Shown: positions 17,930 through 28,045, numbered from the stretch's first letter. The stretch is DNA of 48,048 nt from Chloroflexi bacterium OLB15 (GCA_001567085.1 LMZS01000130.1:1-48048), one strand, 5' to 3'. The notes: a model not told the origin generated them from the sequence alone. Numbers and translations are program-made.

Positions 17930-18881
17930 CAGCACACCGAAGCAGTTTTCATATGGGGGGCAGGCGGTTATTGAAGGGGTGATGATGCGCGGGGCGCACA
18001 AGGCAGCAATTGCCGTGCGCGCGCCTGACGGCAAGATTGTCATCCATGAACAGCCGTTGAATGCCGCACTGTATCGCGGCAGGATCACCCGTACCCCGTT
18101 CATTCGCGGCATGGTTGGCCTATGGGATGCGCTGGGGCTAGGCACTCGTGCCCTGATGTGGTCGGCAAACATCGCTGTTGGTGAAGAAGAAGACTCGAAG
18201 ATATTCGATGGGCCGTTAGGTTGGGCAACGCTTGGGTTTTCGCTGGTGCTGGGCATCGGGCTTTTCTTCCTGCTGCCTACCGCTGCGGCCAGTGGTCTGG
18301 AATCGCTGCTTGGCTTACAAGAGCAGTCCTTTCTGGTTAACTTGCTTGAAGGCGTTGTGCGTCTGGCTATCCTCATTGGCTACATTTCGCTTATTGCCCT
18401 GATGCCAGACGTGAAGCGTTTGTTTGGCTATCATGGTGCAGAGCACAAAACTATCAATGCTTATGAAGCGGGCGCTGAGCTGACGCCTGAAGTCGTCGCC
18501 AGATATCCGATTGAACACCCTCGCTGCGGCACTGCCTTTCTACTGACGGTGGTGCTGGTCAGCATTCTGGTCTTTTCATTTCTAGGGCGTCCGCCGTTCT
18601 TGATTTTGCTGGCCTCGCGTATCCTGCTGGTGCCGGTGATCGCCGGTATTGCTTATGAGATCATCCGCTTTACCGCTAAGCATATGGATAATCCGCTCAT
18701 TCGCCTGATGATTATTCCTAACCTGGCGCTTCAGCATCTGACCACGCGCCAGCCAGATTTGACTATGATTGAGGTGGCGATCTCGGCCTTTAAGCGGGTG
18801 CTGGTCAGCGAAAATGTGATTCCAGAATCAGAAGCGCCGCCGCTTGTGGATGAACAGCTTGCGCCAGTTGGTGGCGATTAG
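17916..18881 (+). CDS. DUF1385 family membrane protein
   Basis: A protein of about 321 residues with the DUF1385 (COG3872) signature YGGQAVIEGVMMRG at its N-terminus, RTPFIRGMVGLWDALGLG, the segment FGYHGAEHKTINAYE with conserved His/Glu that may bind metal, and HPRCGTAFLLTVVL. Several membrane helices lie in the middle and C-terminal parts. The family is widespread in Gram-positive bacteria and Chloroflexota, and its function is not established. I chose ATG at 17916 (AGGAG about ten bases upstream) instead of the open-frame start at 17835, which lies inside the glycosidase gene. The 14-base overlap implies translational coupling. Confidence 0.93.
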   Translation: MAANSSTPKQFSYGGQAVIEGVMMRGAHKAAIAVRAPDGKIVIHEQPLNAALYRGRITRTPFIRGMVGLWDALGLGTRALMWSANIAVGEEEDSKIFDGPLGWATLGFSLVLGIGLFFLLPTAAASGLESLLGLQEQSFLVNLLEGVVRLAILIGYISLIALMPDVKRLFGYHGAEHKTINAYEAGAELTPEVVARYPIEHPRCGTAFLLTVVLVSILVFSFLGRPPFLILLASRILLVPVIAGIAYEIIRFTAKHMDNPLIRLMIIPNLALQHLTTRQPDLTMIEVAISAFKRVLVSENVIPESEAPPLVDEQLAPVGGD

Positions 18882-21082
18882 CCAGCGTTCTGTTTTTGAG
18901 ATGCCCTGATATAGAGAAGCGTCACGCTTGCCAGAATAAGCGTGCTCAGCGTAACAATGACTCCGATAGTGAACGCGGAAGGGCTAAAATTCACCTGAAC
19001 ATGGTGCGTCCCTTCCGCAAGTTCAATACCCAATAGCGTATCGCTAACACGTTCAATGCTTGCTGCCTGACCATCTATGGTTGCCTGCCACCCCGGCGCC
19101 CATGTTTCACTAATCACTAATGTCATAGATTCGGGCGCGTCTACAGTTAAATCAAACGAGCCGTAGCCAACTTGATTGATTGCTGCCGGAATGACATCCG
19201 GTGATTGCAAAATTGCAAATCTACCCGCATTGAGATCGCCAGTATTCGCTAAAAATGCGCGTGGTAACTCGGCGTCATTTAGATAAAGGCGATATTCTCC
19301 ATCTTGCGCGATTTGATGCAGGGATGACGGCAAATCTTCCAGCTCAAAAGAAGATAGTACATAGCGCACGTTAAGCAGCCCCAATAGTTCGGGAACGGGC
19401 TGCATGAGAAGATAAGCATCTGCGCGTACTTCTGGTGATGCGCAGGCAGGTATAGCGGCGGTCACTTCTTCCAGAGGGCAGCCGCTGGCCTCACGCATCA
19501 AATCAGCGTAATGCGTGAACTGAAATGAATTAAGCCCATCCACCGACTGTAAGCGATTTAAGGTGAGAAGGTGGTCTGGAAGCTCGCGCCTCAGGCTAAA
19601 AATTCTGAAAATGTCCCCGTTCAGGTCGTCTTCAATTATTTGATTGGCAATTGGCGGCGTGGCAAAGATTTCTTCAAATGACGCCGTTCGCATATAAGAG
19701 GCGGCAAGTGGCAGCAGCTCAACAACGACACAAATGGCGAGGATCGGTTTGATTTGACGGGGATTCAATACGAGCGCAATTGAAGCGGCGATAATGCTGA
19801 AACCTGCGAACAGCCCCAATAACCAATCAAGTTCTTCAGGGCGACGCATAACGTAGCGTCCTGTAACTGACGCAAGCGTAAGCATGACTGCAAGCACAAC
19901 CCAATTTTTAGAAATGGCGCGCCTGTTTTTCAGCAGAACATCAATGCCCAGAGCGCTGAGTGCGGCGATTGCCATCACTGCGAACATCAGCATGCGTGAA
20001 GGAACGCGCATCAGGCTGAAACCGGGCACGATCTGAACGACTAAACCATAGAGAGGGGTTGCGGTTCCCAATGCAAAGATCACGGAAAAAAGCAGAACGC
20101 CAACCCACCACCAAAATTCCCGCCGCGCCGGGCTGCGGAAAGAAAACATCATGAAGGTAATAGGGAGTAAACCAGCATAAAATGTCCACTCAGGGAATTT
20201 GAACGGCCCCGGAAATAAGACCTCTGTCAAAAAGGGTAGGGGTAGGGCTAAGTAATTGGCATCTGCTAAATTGAATGCCTGCCGTGATTGATAGGGCAAA
20301 AAGGTTAAAAGTGGGAACAGCATAAATGCGGCAGCGCCGGCCATCACAACGAGCATAAACGCCCCTACGCCAGTGAGTTTCAAAAGCTTGCGTGGCGTAT
20401 GCCGGAGGGTATAAACCTGAAGAAGCCCGTAGGCTGCAACAAATAACCCAAGATACAAAAAATTGACGAAGTTAAGGGTGAATAAGAAGCCGCAGCATAA
20501 CCCCCCAAGGATTGCCCATTGCAGCGAACGTTTATCTATAGCGGCGCGAATGCAGGCGAATGTTAGCGGCGTCCAGCAAAGGCCGGCGGTATAGCCCATG
20601 TCGCCAACAATGTTGGCACTGATACGCGGCGTAAGCATGAAAATAAGCGCCGCGATAAAGGCGGCACAGCGACCGACCGGCATTGTTCTGCGCGCCAGAA
20701 CATACATGCCAATGCCCGCTATCCAAAAACTCAGCGTGTTAACCCAGGCGAAGCCCCAGAAAAGTGATATGGGCAATAGAATAGAGAGCAAAATTGGAGG
20801 GTAAAATACGCGTACTGCGGGGTTGCCTGCCAAAGGCATTCCGCTCATGGTGGTATCCCACCATAATGGGAAGCTGCCTGAATTGGTTAACGACTGCCGT
20901 ATGTACTGCGCTGATGTCCAGTTATAAGTGATAAGATCGCTGCCTAGTCCTGATCGCGGCCACATTATGGCATCTGGAGCGAGCAAAAACGGAGACATCA
21001 GCGCGCAAGCCAGCACCGCAAATATGAGCGCCACGCTTAAATCAGGGTGACGGCGAAACCAGTTGATCACCGAATGGAACAT
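18878..21082 (-). CDS. YfhO-like polytopic membrane protein (GT-C type)
   Basis: A 734-residue protein with about 12-13 membrane helices. It has a large extracytoplasmic domain near residues 490-690 and a final C-terminal helix. The pattern SETWAPGWQATIDGQAA ... GIELAEGTHHVQVNFSPS near the end is characteristic of YfhO-family proteins, which are GT-C-like and linked to glycosylation of envelope polymers. The N-terminal loop GSDLITYNWTSAQYIR...FPLWWDTTMSGMPLAGNP also fits. It lies 27 bases after the GT39 gene and overlaps DUF1385 convergently by four bases. Substrate is unknown. Confidence 0.85.
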   Translation of the reverse strand: MFHSVINWFRRHPDLSVALIFAVLACALMSPFLLAPDAIMWPRSGLGSDLITYNWTSAQYIRQSLTNSGSFPLWWDTTMSGMPLAGNPAVRVFYPPILLSILLPISLFWGFAWVNTLSFWIAGIGMYVLARRTMPVGRCAAFIAALIFMLTPRISANIVGDMGYTAGLCWTPLTFACIRAAIDKRSLQWAILGGLCCGFLFTLNFVNFLYLGLFVAAYGLLQVYTLRHTPRKLLKLTGVGAFMLVVMAGAAAFMLFPLLTFLPYQSRQAFNLADANYLALPLPFLTEVLFPGPFKFPEWTFYAGLLPITFMMFSFRSPARREFWWWVGVLLFSVIFALGTATPLYGLVVQIVPGFSLMRVPSRMLMFAVMAIAALSALGIDVLLKNRRAISKNWVVLAVMLTLASVTGRYVMRRPEELDWLLGLFAGFSIIAASIALVLNPRQIKPILAICVVVELLPLAASYMRTASFEEIFATPPIANQIIEDDLNGDIFRIFSLRRELPDHLLTLNRLQSVDGLNSFQFTHYADLMREASGCPLEEVTAAIPACASPEVRADAYLLMQPVPELLGLLNVRYVLSSFELEDLPSSLHQIAQDGEYRLYLNDAELPRAFLANTGDLNAGRFAILQSPDVIPAAINQVGYGSFDLTVDAPESMTLVISETWAPGWQATIDGQAASIERVSDTLLGIELAEGTHHVQVNFSPSAFTIGVIVTLSTLILASVTLLYIRASQKQNAG

Positions 21083-21109
21083 GGCTGGATAAAAATTCCC
21101 TGTAAAAGG

Positions 21110-22579
21110 CTAAACGCATTCATTAGTGGCATAAAATTCCAAACGCATATCCGGCATATCTACAGGGACGGAACAGAGGGTGTAACCCTCCTCCAACAGC
21201 GCTTCCAGCGCCGCCGTCTGGTCATCTGGTTGGATGCTCGGTACTATGGCAACCCATATACCGGCCGCCTCACCAACATAGCTGCGAAGCCGCTGATCAA
21301 AAGGCGCTTCCGCGTCTTTATCAACCATTGAAAGCAGCGAAACGTGTAACGGCGTGCCGAACAAATAGTAGTGCAAAGGCGCGTTCAGCCAGTCTTCGAC
21401 ATCTGCATCAGCCAATCGAAACAGAATGGCATCGCTCGCGGATGCCTGTTCATTGATCACCTCTAGCGCTGCTTCAAAACCTGCGCGGGAGATAGTGGGT
21501 AATGATCCAGGTAAATTTTGCATAAAATCGGCGTTGAACGATAAGTAGACGCCCATCGCCAGCCACAGCCCGCATAAAATGCCTTGCGCCCAACGCCAGC
21601 GGCGTAACTGTGTAAGACCTGCTGCTGGTAACAGCATCACAGCTGGCAGAACCGCCATCATCAGGCGAATATGGAAAAGAAATGGCACAAAGTGGTTGAT
21701 GATCACCGTGATGGCGATTCCTCCAAGCAGCCACCACCATAAAAACTGAACCTGTTTTTCCCTCCAAAGCCGTAAAGTCAACATGCTAAGCAGGGCAACC
21801 CCAGAAGGCAGCCAATTGGTATAGGCAGTGCTTGCCGCTGAGAGGATTAGCCCGGCACCCAGCCCGCGCGGCGCGGTAAGCTCTATCGAAACGTATTTGA
21901 AGATCACGAAAACCCAGGGCAGATACAGCAGCCCGGCAATGACAAACGGGAATAGCATCTGCTTCCAACGGGGGTGACGCCATTGGAACACAACATGGAA
22001 GCTTGCCAGCACCGCGAACCAGATTTGCCCGAACGGGTGGCTATATAAAAGTAAAACAAGCATGAGAATGAGGCCGTAATAGCGCGCGCGGCCTGGCCGT
22101 CTGAGCGCGTGCCAGTATAAAGCAGCGGCAGTACAACCGATCAGAATGTGCAGCGTGTAGCCACGCAGTTCATGTAAGTAATTCAGATAGAAGGCTGACC
22201 CGCTGATGAACACCGCCGCGAAAAGCGCAAACTGCCTGTCTTTAGGCATCATTGCGCGGGCTAAGCGGTAAAGCATAGCTATCGAGAGCAGCCCGAATAG
22301 CCATGAAAGCGCCCGTCCTGCAACGGGCGACCACCCTGTAACAGCGCCCCAGGCGGCTAGCGTAAAGTTATAAACTGGCGGCCATGTGCTGCTTGCAGAT
22401 ACGCGGACGGCAATATCGAAGGGGGAAAGTGGGCCAAAATAGGAACCGCCGCTTTCATAGATAGAGTAGATTTCGTCAATCCAAAGCGCATGGGTGTTTA
22501 GGCTGCGCGCCCCCAGCCAGGCAGCAAAAAGCAAGAGCGGGATGATAAGCACCCAGAAATAGCTGCGCGGGCGGGACAT
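21110..22579 (-). CDS. GT39-type membrane glycosyltransferase (ArnT/PMT-like), intact copy
   Basis: A 489-residue GT-C glycosyltransferase using a polyprenyl-phosphate sugar donor at the outer face of the membrane. The first outer loop carries the acidic catalytic pattern ALWIDEIYSIYESGG (Asp-Glu about residues 34-35). Later YLHELRGYTLHIL and about ten membrane helices follow, then a small C-terminal extracytoplasmic domain. It is the intact member of a tandem pair with 22674-24181; the two align from MSRPR to the end with conserved blocks such as QFLWWWL and RWRWAQ.I.CGLWL.MGVYLSF. It is probably in one operon with the YfhO-like gene. Confidence 0.9.
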   Translation of the reverse strand: MSRPRSYFWVLIIPLLLFAAWLGARSLNTHALWIDEIYSIYESGGSYFGPLSPFDIAVRVSASSTWPPVYNFTLAAWGAVTGWSPVAGRALSWLFGLLSIAMLYRLARAMMPKDRQFALFAAVFISGSAFYLNYLHELRGYTLHILIGCTAAALYWHALRRPGRARYYGLILMLVLLLYSHPFGQIWFAVLASFHVVFQWRHPRWKQMLFPFVIAGLLYLPWVFVIFKYVSIELTAPRGLGAGLILSAASTAYTNWLPSGVALLSMLTLRLWREKQVQFLWWWLLGGIAITVIINHFVPFLFHIRLMMAVLPAVMLLPAAGLTQLRRWRWAQGILCGLWLAMGVYLSFNADFMQNLPGSLPTISRAGFEAALEVINEQASASDAILFRLADADVEDWLNAPLHYYLFGTPLHVSLLSMVDKDAEAPFDQRLRSYVGEAAGIWVAIVPSIQPDDQTAALEALLEEGYTLCSVPVDMPDMRLEFYATNECV

Positions 22580-22673
22580 CTATAAACTCCGTTGTTGGGG
22601 CACAGGCATATTGTAGGGGTGAAATACGCCGTAGAAGGATTGAGCTAATAAAGCATGATGCTGATAAAGCTGG

Positions 22674-24181
22674 CTAATCCGCGCATGAATTTCCGCGCGA
22701 ATAGACTTCTAGCGCCATATCTGGCATCTCTATGACTGCCGGGCACAAGCTATAACTTTCGGCAAGCAGGTGATTCAATGCTTCCGTCTGTGCATCCGGC
22801 GGCAAATTCTTCACCCACGCAACCCACACGCGCGACGAATCGCCTATAAATGCCGCTAGCCGCTCCGCAAATGGCGTATTGACGAATGAAGCATCATCAA
22901 TGAGCACATCATCACGCGCATTGACCATCGAAAGCAGCGAATAGCGCAGCGAGCTGCCATACAGATAGTAATCCAACGGCGGCGCATATAAATATTCAAC
23001 ATCTGCGCCTGTAAGCCTGAAAATCACAGCGTCGGCAGGATCAGCATTTTGCTCGATGGCTTGCAGGGCAGCCTCAAAGCCAGGGCGCGAAATCATGCGT
23101 AACGCCCCCGGTAAGTCGCTGGCAAATGTGGGGTGAAATGACAGATAGACGCCCATCACGAGCCATAACCCGCAAATTATGCTTTGTGCCCACCGCCAAC
23201 GCTGCAACTGGATAAGCCCGGCCGCTGCCAGCAGCAGCATAGCCGGAAGGGATGCCAGCAAGTGACGAATGTGAAATAGAAATGGGATAAAGCGGTTGAC
23301 GATCAGTGTGAGTACGACCACAACAACCAGCCACCACCACAAAAATTGCACTGATCTTTGTCTGAGCAGGCGTAGGCTTAAGGCGCATAACAGCACTGCC
23401 ATAAGCGTCAACCAGTTAGAAAAGGCTGTGGCCGCGGCCTCCAATATGAGCGGTGTATCAATCGCGTCTGGAATTGATACATCCTGAGAGGCTTTGATCA
23501 GCATGAGGGCAAGCCAGGGCGCGTAAAACAGTATCGCCACTAGAAATAGAAACAGCACCCGTTTCCATTGTGGCTGCGCCACTCAAAAAGAACATGAAAC
23601 CCCGCCAGCATGGCAAACCATAATTGCCCGACAGGATGACTGTACAAAAGCAGCGTTAGCGCCGCTGTAAAACAGATCTGCGTGGCCCAACTGTTCGTTT
23701 TCCGAATTAAGCGCCAATAAAGCGTGGTTGCAATAAACCCGCATAAGACGTGAAAGGTATAGCCGCGCAGCTCGTGGAAATAGTAGAGATAGAAGGCCGA
23801 TCCGCTGAAAAATATGACAGCGAATAAAGCGAACTGGCGATTCTCCGGTTTCAGTTCACGGGCTAAACGGTAGAGAACGGCAATTGAAAGCAGCCCCAGC
23901 AGCCATGAAAGCACCCGCCCCGCGAACGGCGTCCAACCTGCCCATGCCCCCCAGCCTGCCAGTACGAAATTATAGCCGGGCGGCCATACCGCATATCCCG
24001 CGACGCGCAGCGCAATATCGAGGGGCGAAAGCGGCCCGTACTGCGCGCCGCCGCTTTCAAAGATTGAGTAGTATTCGTCCAACCAGATAGCATCAACGTT
24101 AAAACTGCGCGCCCCAAGCCACGCGGCATAGAGCAAGAGGGGAACGACTACCAGCCATTGAAGGTTGCGCGGGCGGGACAT
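22674..24181 (-). pseudogene. GT39-type membrane glycosyltransferase, frameshifted tandem copy
   Basis: A paralogue of the neighbouring GT39 gene, split by a single-base loss. The 5' part (23540-24181) has the catalytic loop AIWLDEYYSIFESGG and HELRGYTFHVL, and runs in frame to FHVLFEWR. The 3' part (22674-23582) resumes with QPQWKRVLFLF and continues to the normal C-terminus. Restoring one C on the coding strand (TGGCGCAGCC to TGGCGCCAGCC, near 23574-23579) rejoins the frames into 502 codons, close to the 489 of the intact copy. No other damage is visible, so this is either a very recent mutation or a sequence error. Confidence 0.85.
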
Positions 24182-24316
24182 GTGGCGTCTTCCAGCGTGC
24201 GGCGATCACACCATTTCATTGTAGGCGGCATTTTCGCGGTCAAGCATGAAGCTGGCAGCGTTATCAGCGAGTTGGGGCGTTCACTGGATAGACTGGTCAA
24301 AACAGACCCGCCTTTT

Positions 24317-26956
24317 TTAGCCGCCCGCCAATCGTTTCAATTCATATAGCTTGGTCAGCGCTTCAATAGGGCTTAAGCTGTCCACTTCCAGCGATTGCAG
24401 CATGGTCACGGCCGGGTTTATGGCTTCATGCATTTCTGTGCCGTTGAACAGACTCATCTGATCAGGATTATGCTTCACAGGGCGGGTGCGGCTTCTAGCA
24501 GGCTGCACTTCAAAATTGCTGCCCTGCCGTTCAAGATGGTGCAGCAGCTCACGCGCCCGATCTACGACGGGGCGGGGCAAGCCAGCCAACTGGGCGACAT
24601 GTACCCCATAGCTGCGATCTGCGCCGCCGCCAACCACTTTATGTAAAAATACGATCTGCTCGCCGTCTTCACTGACCGCAACATTGTAATTTCGCGCGCG
24701 TGGCAGCACATTCGTAAGCTCGGTCAGTTCATGGTAATGCGTGGCAAATAACGTGCGGCAGTTCAAACGTGGGTTATTGTGTACATACTCAATCACTGAA
24801 CGGGCGATTGCCAATCCGTCATAAGTGGATGTGCCGCGCCCAACCTCATCCAGTATCAGCAAACTGCGGCGGGTGCTGCCTGCCAGTAAACGCGCCGTTT
24901 CAATCATTTCCACCATGAACGTGCTGTATCCGGCATGAATTTCATCCTGCGCGCCAATACGGGCAAAGATTCGATCCACAATGCCGATGGTGGCTTCGTC
25001 AGCAGGGACAAAACTGCCGATCTGCGCCATCAACGTGATGATCGCCACCTGCCGGATATAGGTAGATTTCCCCGACATATTCGGGCCGGTGATGATGTGA
25101 ATGCGGTTCATGCTGTCAAAGTGGGTGTCGTTGGGCACGTAGCGCAGCCCATCGCTTAAGGTGTGTTCAACCACAGGATGCCGCCCCGCGCGGATGATCA
25201 GCAGATCATCTTCGGTCAGAATAGGGCGGCAGTAACCTTCGCGTGAGGCTACGTCTGCCAGCGCGCAGAAAACATCCAGATGTGCCAGCGCACGCGCGGT
25301 ATCCAGCAGCGGCTTGCTGTGTTCGCACAACATGGCGCAAAGCTCGGCAAAAAGACGGCGCTCCACTTCTAAGATTTGCTCTTCAGCGTTCAGCACCAGC
25401 GCTTCATATTCTTTCAATTCGGGCGTGATGTAGCGTTCAGCATTGACCAGCGTTTGCTTGCGAATGTAATCCGAAGGGATTTTCTCGGTGTTGGCGTGGC
25501 TGACCTCAATGTAATAGCCGAAAACTTTGTTAAAGCCAACCTTGAGCGAACTAATGCCGGTGCGCATCCGTTCCTGCGGCTCTAACGCGGCAATCCAGTC
25601 ACGCGCATCTTTGGTTGCGTGGTAAATGCCATCCAATTCTGCCGAATAACCGGAACGGATGACACCCATATGGTTCAGGTTTGCCGGCGGCTCGTCGCTG
25701 ATCCCCTCTCGAATTTCATTGATCACCGGCTCGCACGGGTTCAGGCGATCAAATAAGGCTGATAGGGCGGCATTTCCCCCAATGATTTCGCGTATGACAG
25801 GAACTGTCTCCAGCGTTTGCCGCAGCGCCACCAGATCGCGCGGGGTGGCGTTCTGAATCAATAAGCGGTTGGTCAGGCGTTCCAGATCGCTCACCTGTCG
25901 CAATGTTTCTCGAAGCTGCGCCCGTAATACTTCGTCACGCGCTAGCGCCTCAACCACATCCAGACGCGCATTCAGCCGTTTTAACTCTAGCAGCGGCTGG
26001 GTGATCCATGTGCGCAGTAATCTCGCCCCCATTGCCGTCACTGTGCGATCAAGAATGCCTAGTAAACTGCCTTTTGACTGGCGATTGCGAATGGTTTCCG
26101 TCAGCTCCAGGTTTCGCCGTGTGAACGGGTCAAGCACCATGAAACTGGCGGTTGAATAAGCCCGTAAACTGGTGAGCTGCGCCAGCGAACCGCGCTGCGT
26201 GGTTTGAACGTAGAACAGCACCGCGCCCGCAGCGCAGATGCCTGCGCTCATTTCACCAACGCCAAAGCCTTCCAGCGTGCGTACATTGAAATGAGCGCAC
26301 AACAGTGGTTCGGCGCTGCTGCGCTCAAAATGCCAGTCATCAACGGGGGTGATATGAATGCCGTTTGGCATGGAGATACCGCGTTCAACCCAGCTTCGCG
26401 GCATCAACACTTCGCGTGGGGAAAGCCGCGCCAGTTCTTCCAATACCAGCACCCCGGCATTCTCGCCGGAAAGCTCGGTCACTGAAAATTCGCCGGTAGA
26501 GATATCCGTATACGCCAATCCCGCACGCTGCCACGCGCCAGATGCTGGATCGCCCGCCGGCATAATTGCCATCAGGTAGCTTTGATGGGCATCTGAAAGC
26601 AGCGCTGGCTCAACCACCGTGCCGGGGGTGATGACGCGCGTCACTTCGCGCTCAACCAGCCCTCGCCCATCCGGTTCAGTCACCTGCTCGCACACCGCGA
26701 CGTGATAGCCTTTTTCGATCAAACGCGCGATGTAAGCCTCTACCGCGTGGTGTGGTACGCCGGCCATCGGCACGCGCTCGCTTTTGCTCACCGGCCTTCC
26801 GGTCAAAACCAGATCAAGTTCGCGCGCGGCAATTTCAGCATCCTGATCGAAGGTTTCGTAGAAGTCTCCCAACCGGAACAGGACGATACAGTCCGGGTAT
26901 TGCTGCTTAACGCTTAAATATTGCTGGCGCAGCGGGGTTAGGGTGGCGCTGGTCAT
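24317..26956 (-). CDS. mutS: DNA mismatch repair protein MutS
   Basis: An 879-residue mismatch-recognition ATPase. The N-terminal mismatch-binding motif is GDFYETF (Phe32, Glu34). Connector, lever and clamp domains follow, and the ATPase domain has Walker A GPNMSGKST (about 622-630), ILDEVGRGTSTYDGLAIA and ATHYHELTEL. The C-terminal tail has SPIEALTKLYELKRL. The frame is open up to 27046, but I chose ATG at 26956 because a promoter lies at 27022-27050, AGGAAG precedes this ATG, and MTSATLTPLRQQYL matches the family start. mutL is not in the window. Confidence 0.97.
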   Translation of the reverse strand: MTSATLTPLRQQYLSVKQQYPDCIVLFRLGDFYETFDQDAEIAARELDLVLTGRPVSKSERVPMAGVPHHAVEAYIARLIEKGYHVAVCEQVTEPDGRGLVEREVTRVITPGTVVEPALLSDAHQSYLMAIMPAGDPASGAWQRAGLAYTDISTGEFSVTELSGENAGVLVLEELARLSPREVLMPRSWVERGISMPNGIHITPVDDWHFERSSAEPLLCAHFNVRTLEGFGVGEMSAGICAAGAVLFYVQTTQRGSLAQLTSLRAYSTASFMVLDPFTRRNLELTETIRNRQSKGSLLGILDRTVTAMGARLLRTWITQPLLELKRLNARLDVVEALARDEVLRAQLRETLRQVSDLERLTNRLLIQNATPRDLVALRQTLETVPVIREIIGGNAALSALFDRLNPCEPVINEIREGISDEPPANLNHMGVIRSGYSAELDGIYHATKDARDWIAALEPQERMRTGISSLKVGFNKVFGYYIEVSHANTEKIPSDYIRKQTLVNAERYITPELKEYEALVLNAEEQILEVERRLFAELCAMLCEHSKPLLDTARALAHLDVFCALADVASREGYCRPILTEDDLLIIRAGRHPVVEHTLSDGLRYVPNDTHFDSMNRIHIITGPNMSGKSTYIRQVAIITLMAQIGSFVPADEATIGIVDRIFARIGAQDEIHAGYSTFMVEMIETARLLAGSTRRSLLILDEVGRGTSTYDGLAIARSVIEYVHNNPRLNCRTLFATHYHELTELTNVLPRARNYNVAVSEDGEQIVFLHKVVGGGADRSYGVHVAQLAGLPRPVVDRARELLHHLERQGSNFEVQPARSRTRPVKHNPDQMSLFNGTEMHEAINPAVTMLQSLEVDSLSPIEALTKLYELKRLAGG

Positions 26957-27021
26957 TGTGGCAAGACTTCCTAAAACAAGGCAGAATTGAACCTGAAAGC
27001 CGCTTGGCTTCTTGAACATAT

Positions 27022-27050
27022 ATTCTAACCTGCGTGGTATCGTCACGCAA
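27022..27050 (-). promoter_or_regulatory. Probable mutS promoter
   Basis: On the minus strand, TTGCGT (27045-27050), a 17-base spacer and TAGAAT (27022-27027). The start point would be near 27015, about 59 bases before the chosen mutS ATG, in the divergent region shared with the ROK kinase gene. Confidence 0.55.
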
Positions 27051-27064
27051 TTTCAGGTGTACTG

Positions 27065-28045
27065 ATGACGGATTACATTATTGGAGTCGATCTTGGCGGT
27101 ACGCGCCTGCGCGCTGCGCTCATGGATGACGATTTAGCGATACATGCGCGACATGAGGTGTTGACCGAAGCCGAAGGTGGTTTTGAAGCAACTTTGGGAC
27201 GGATGAAACAGCTTATTCGTGCCGCAATGCCGCCGAGCGATGAACCCCTGTTAGGAATCGGCGTCTCTGTTCCCGGCCCGACCAACCCATTCAAAGGGGT
27301 TGTTGAGTTAGGCACGAATTTAGCGGGCTGGCACGATATTCCGTTGGCGAATCTGCTGCAAGATGAATTTGGCGTGCCTGTGTTTTTGGGTAACGATGCC
27401 AATGTGGCGGCGCTGGCAGAGGCGACGCGCGGGGCTGCGCGGGGCTATCGGCATATTATTTTCATTACCGTCAGCACCGGCATAGGCAGCGGCATTATCG
27501 TGGATGGTCATTTGCTTTTGGGCAAAGAAGGCCTTGCCGCCGAAGCCGGGCATATCGTAATGCTGCTGGATGGCGAATTCACTACGCTGGAAAAGCAGGC
27601 TGCCGGCCCTTCGCTGGCGCGTCAGGCGCGAGAGCGAATCCAGGCAGGCGAAGCCTCCATTATGGCGGGCATGGTGGATGGCGATCTCGAAAAGATCACT
27701 GGCAAAACAGTTGGCGGGGCGGTGCTGGCAGGGGATACGCTGGCGAATGCTATTGTCAGCCGTGCGGGCACGATACTTGGCGGCGGTATGGCGAGCTTGC
27801 TGCATATCTTCAACCCGGAGATACTGGTTTTCGGCGGCGGCGTAAGCACCATTGGCGAGCCATTATTTCAGCCGATGCGCGCGGCTATTGAAGCCAACTG
27901 TATAGATAAAGCCTACTGGCGTAACTTGAAGATTGAGCCTGCTGCGCTGGGCGAAAATGTCAGCCTGATTGGCGCGGGTGCGCTGGTGATGACGCGCGGC
28001 GGTGTTGAAGATTTGAGCGCGGTCAAAACGGCGTTGGATGCTTAG
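27065..28045 (+). CDS. ROK-family sugar kinase (glucokinase-like), lacking the zinc motif
   Basis: A 326-residue cytosolic kinase with an actin-like fold that should phosphorylate a hexose such as glucose. It has IIGVDLGGTRLRAAL (ATP phosphate loop), GIGVSVPGPTNPFKG, FLGNDANVAALAEA with the catalytic Asp, VSTGIGSGIIVDG, and AAEAGHIVM. The usual C-x-C-G-x2-G-C-x-E zinc motif that follows the GH in most ROK kinases is absent and replaced by LLDGEFTTLEKQAAG. AGGTG precedes the ATG at 27065. It is divergent from mutS. Sugar specificity is inferred from the family only. Confidence 0.88.
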   Translation: MTDYIIGVDLGGTRLRAALMDDDLAIHARHEVLTEAEGGFEATLGRMKQLIRAAMPPSDEPLLGIGVSVPGPTNPFKGVVELGTNLAGWHDIPLANLLQDEFGVPVFLGNDANVAALAEATRGAARGYRHIIFITVSTGIGSGIIVDGHLLLGKEGLAAEAGHIVMLLDGEFTTLEKQAAGPSLARQARERIQAGEASIMAGMVDGDLEKITGKTVGGAVLAGDTLANAIVSRAGTILGGGMASLLHIFNPEILVFGGGVSTIGEPLFQPMRAAIEANCIDKAYWRNLKIEPAALGENVSLIGAGALVMTRGGVEDLSAVKTALDA

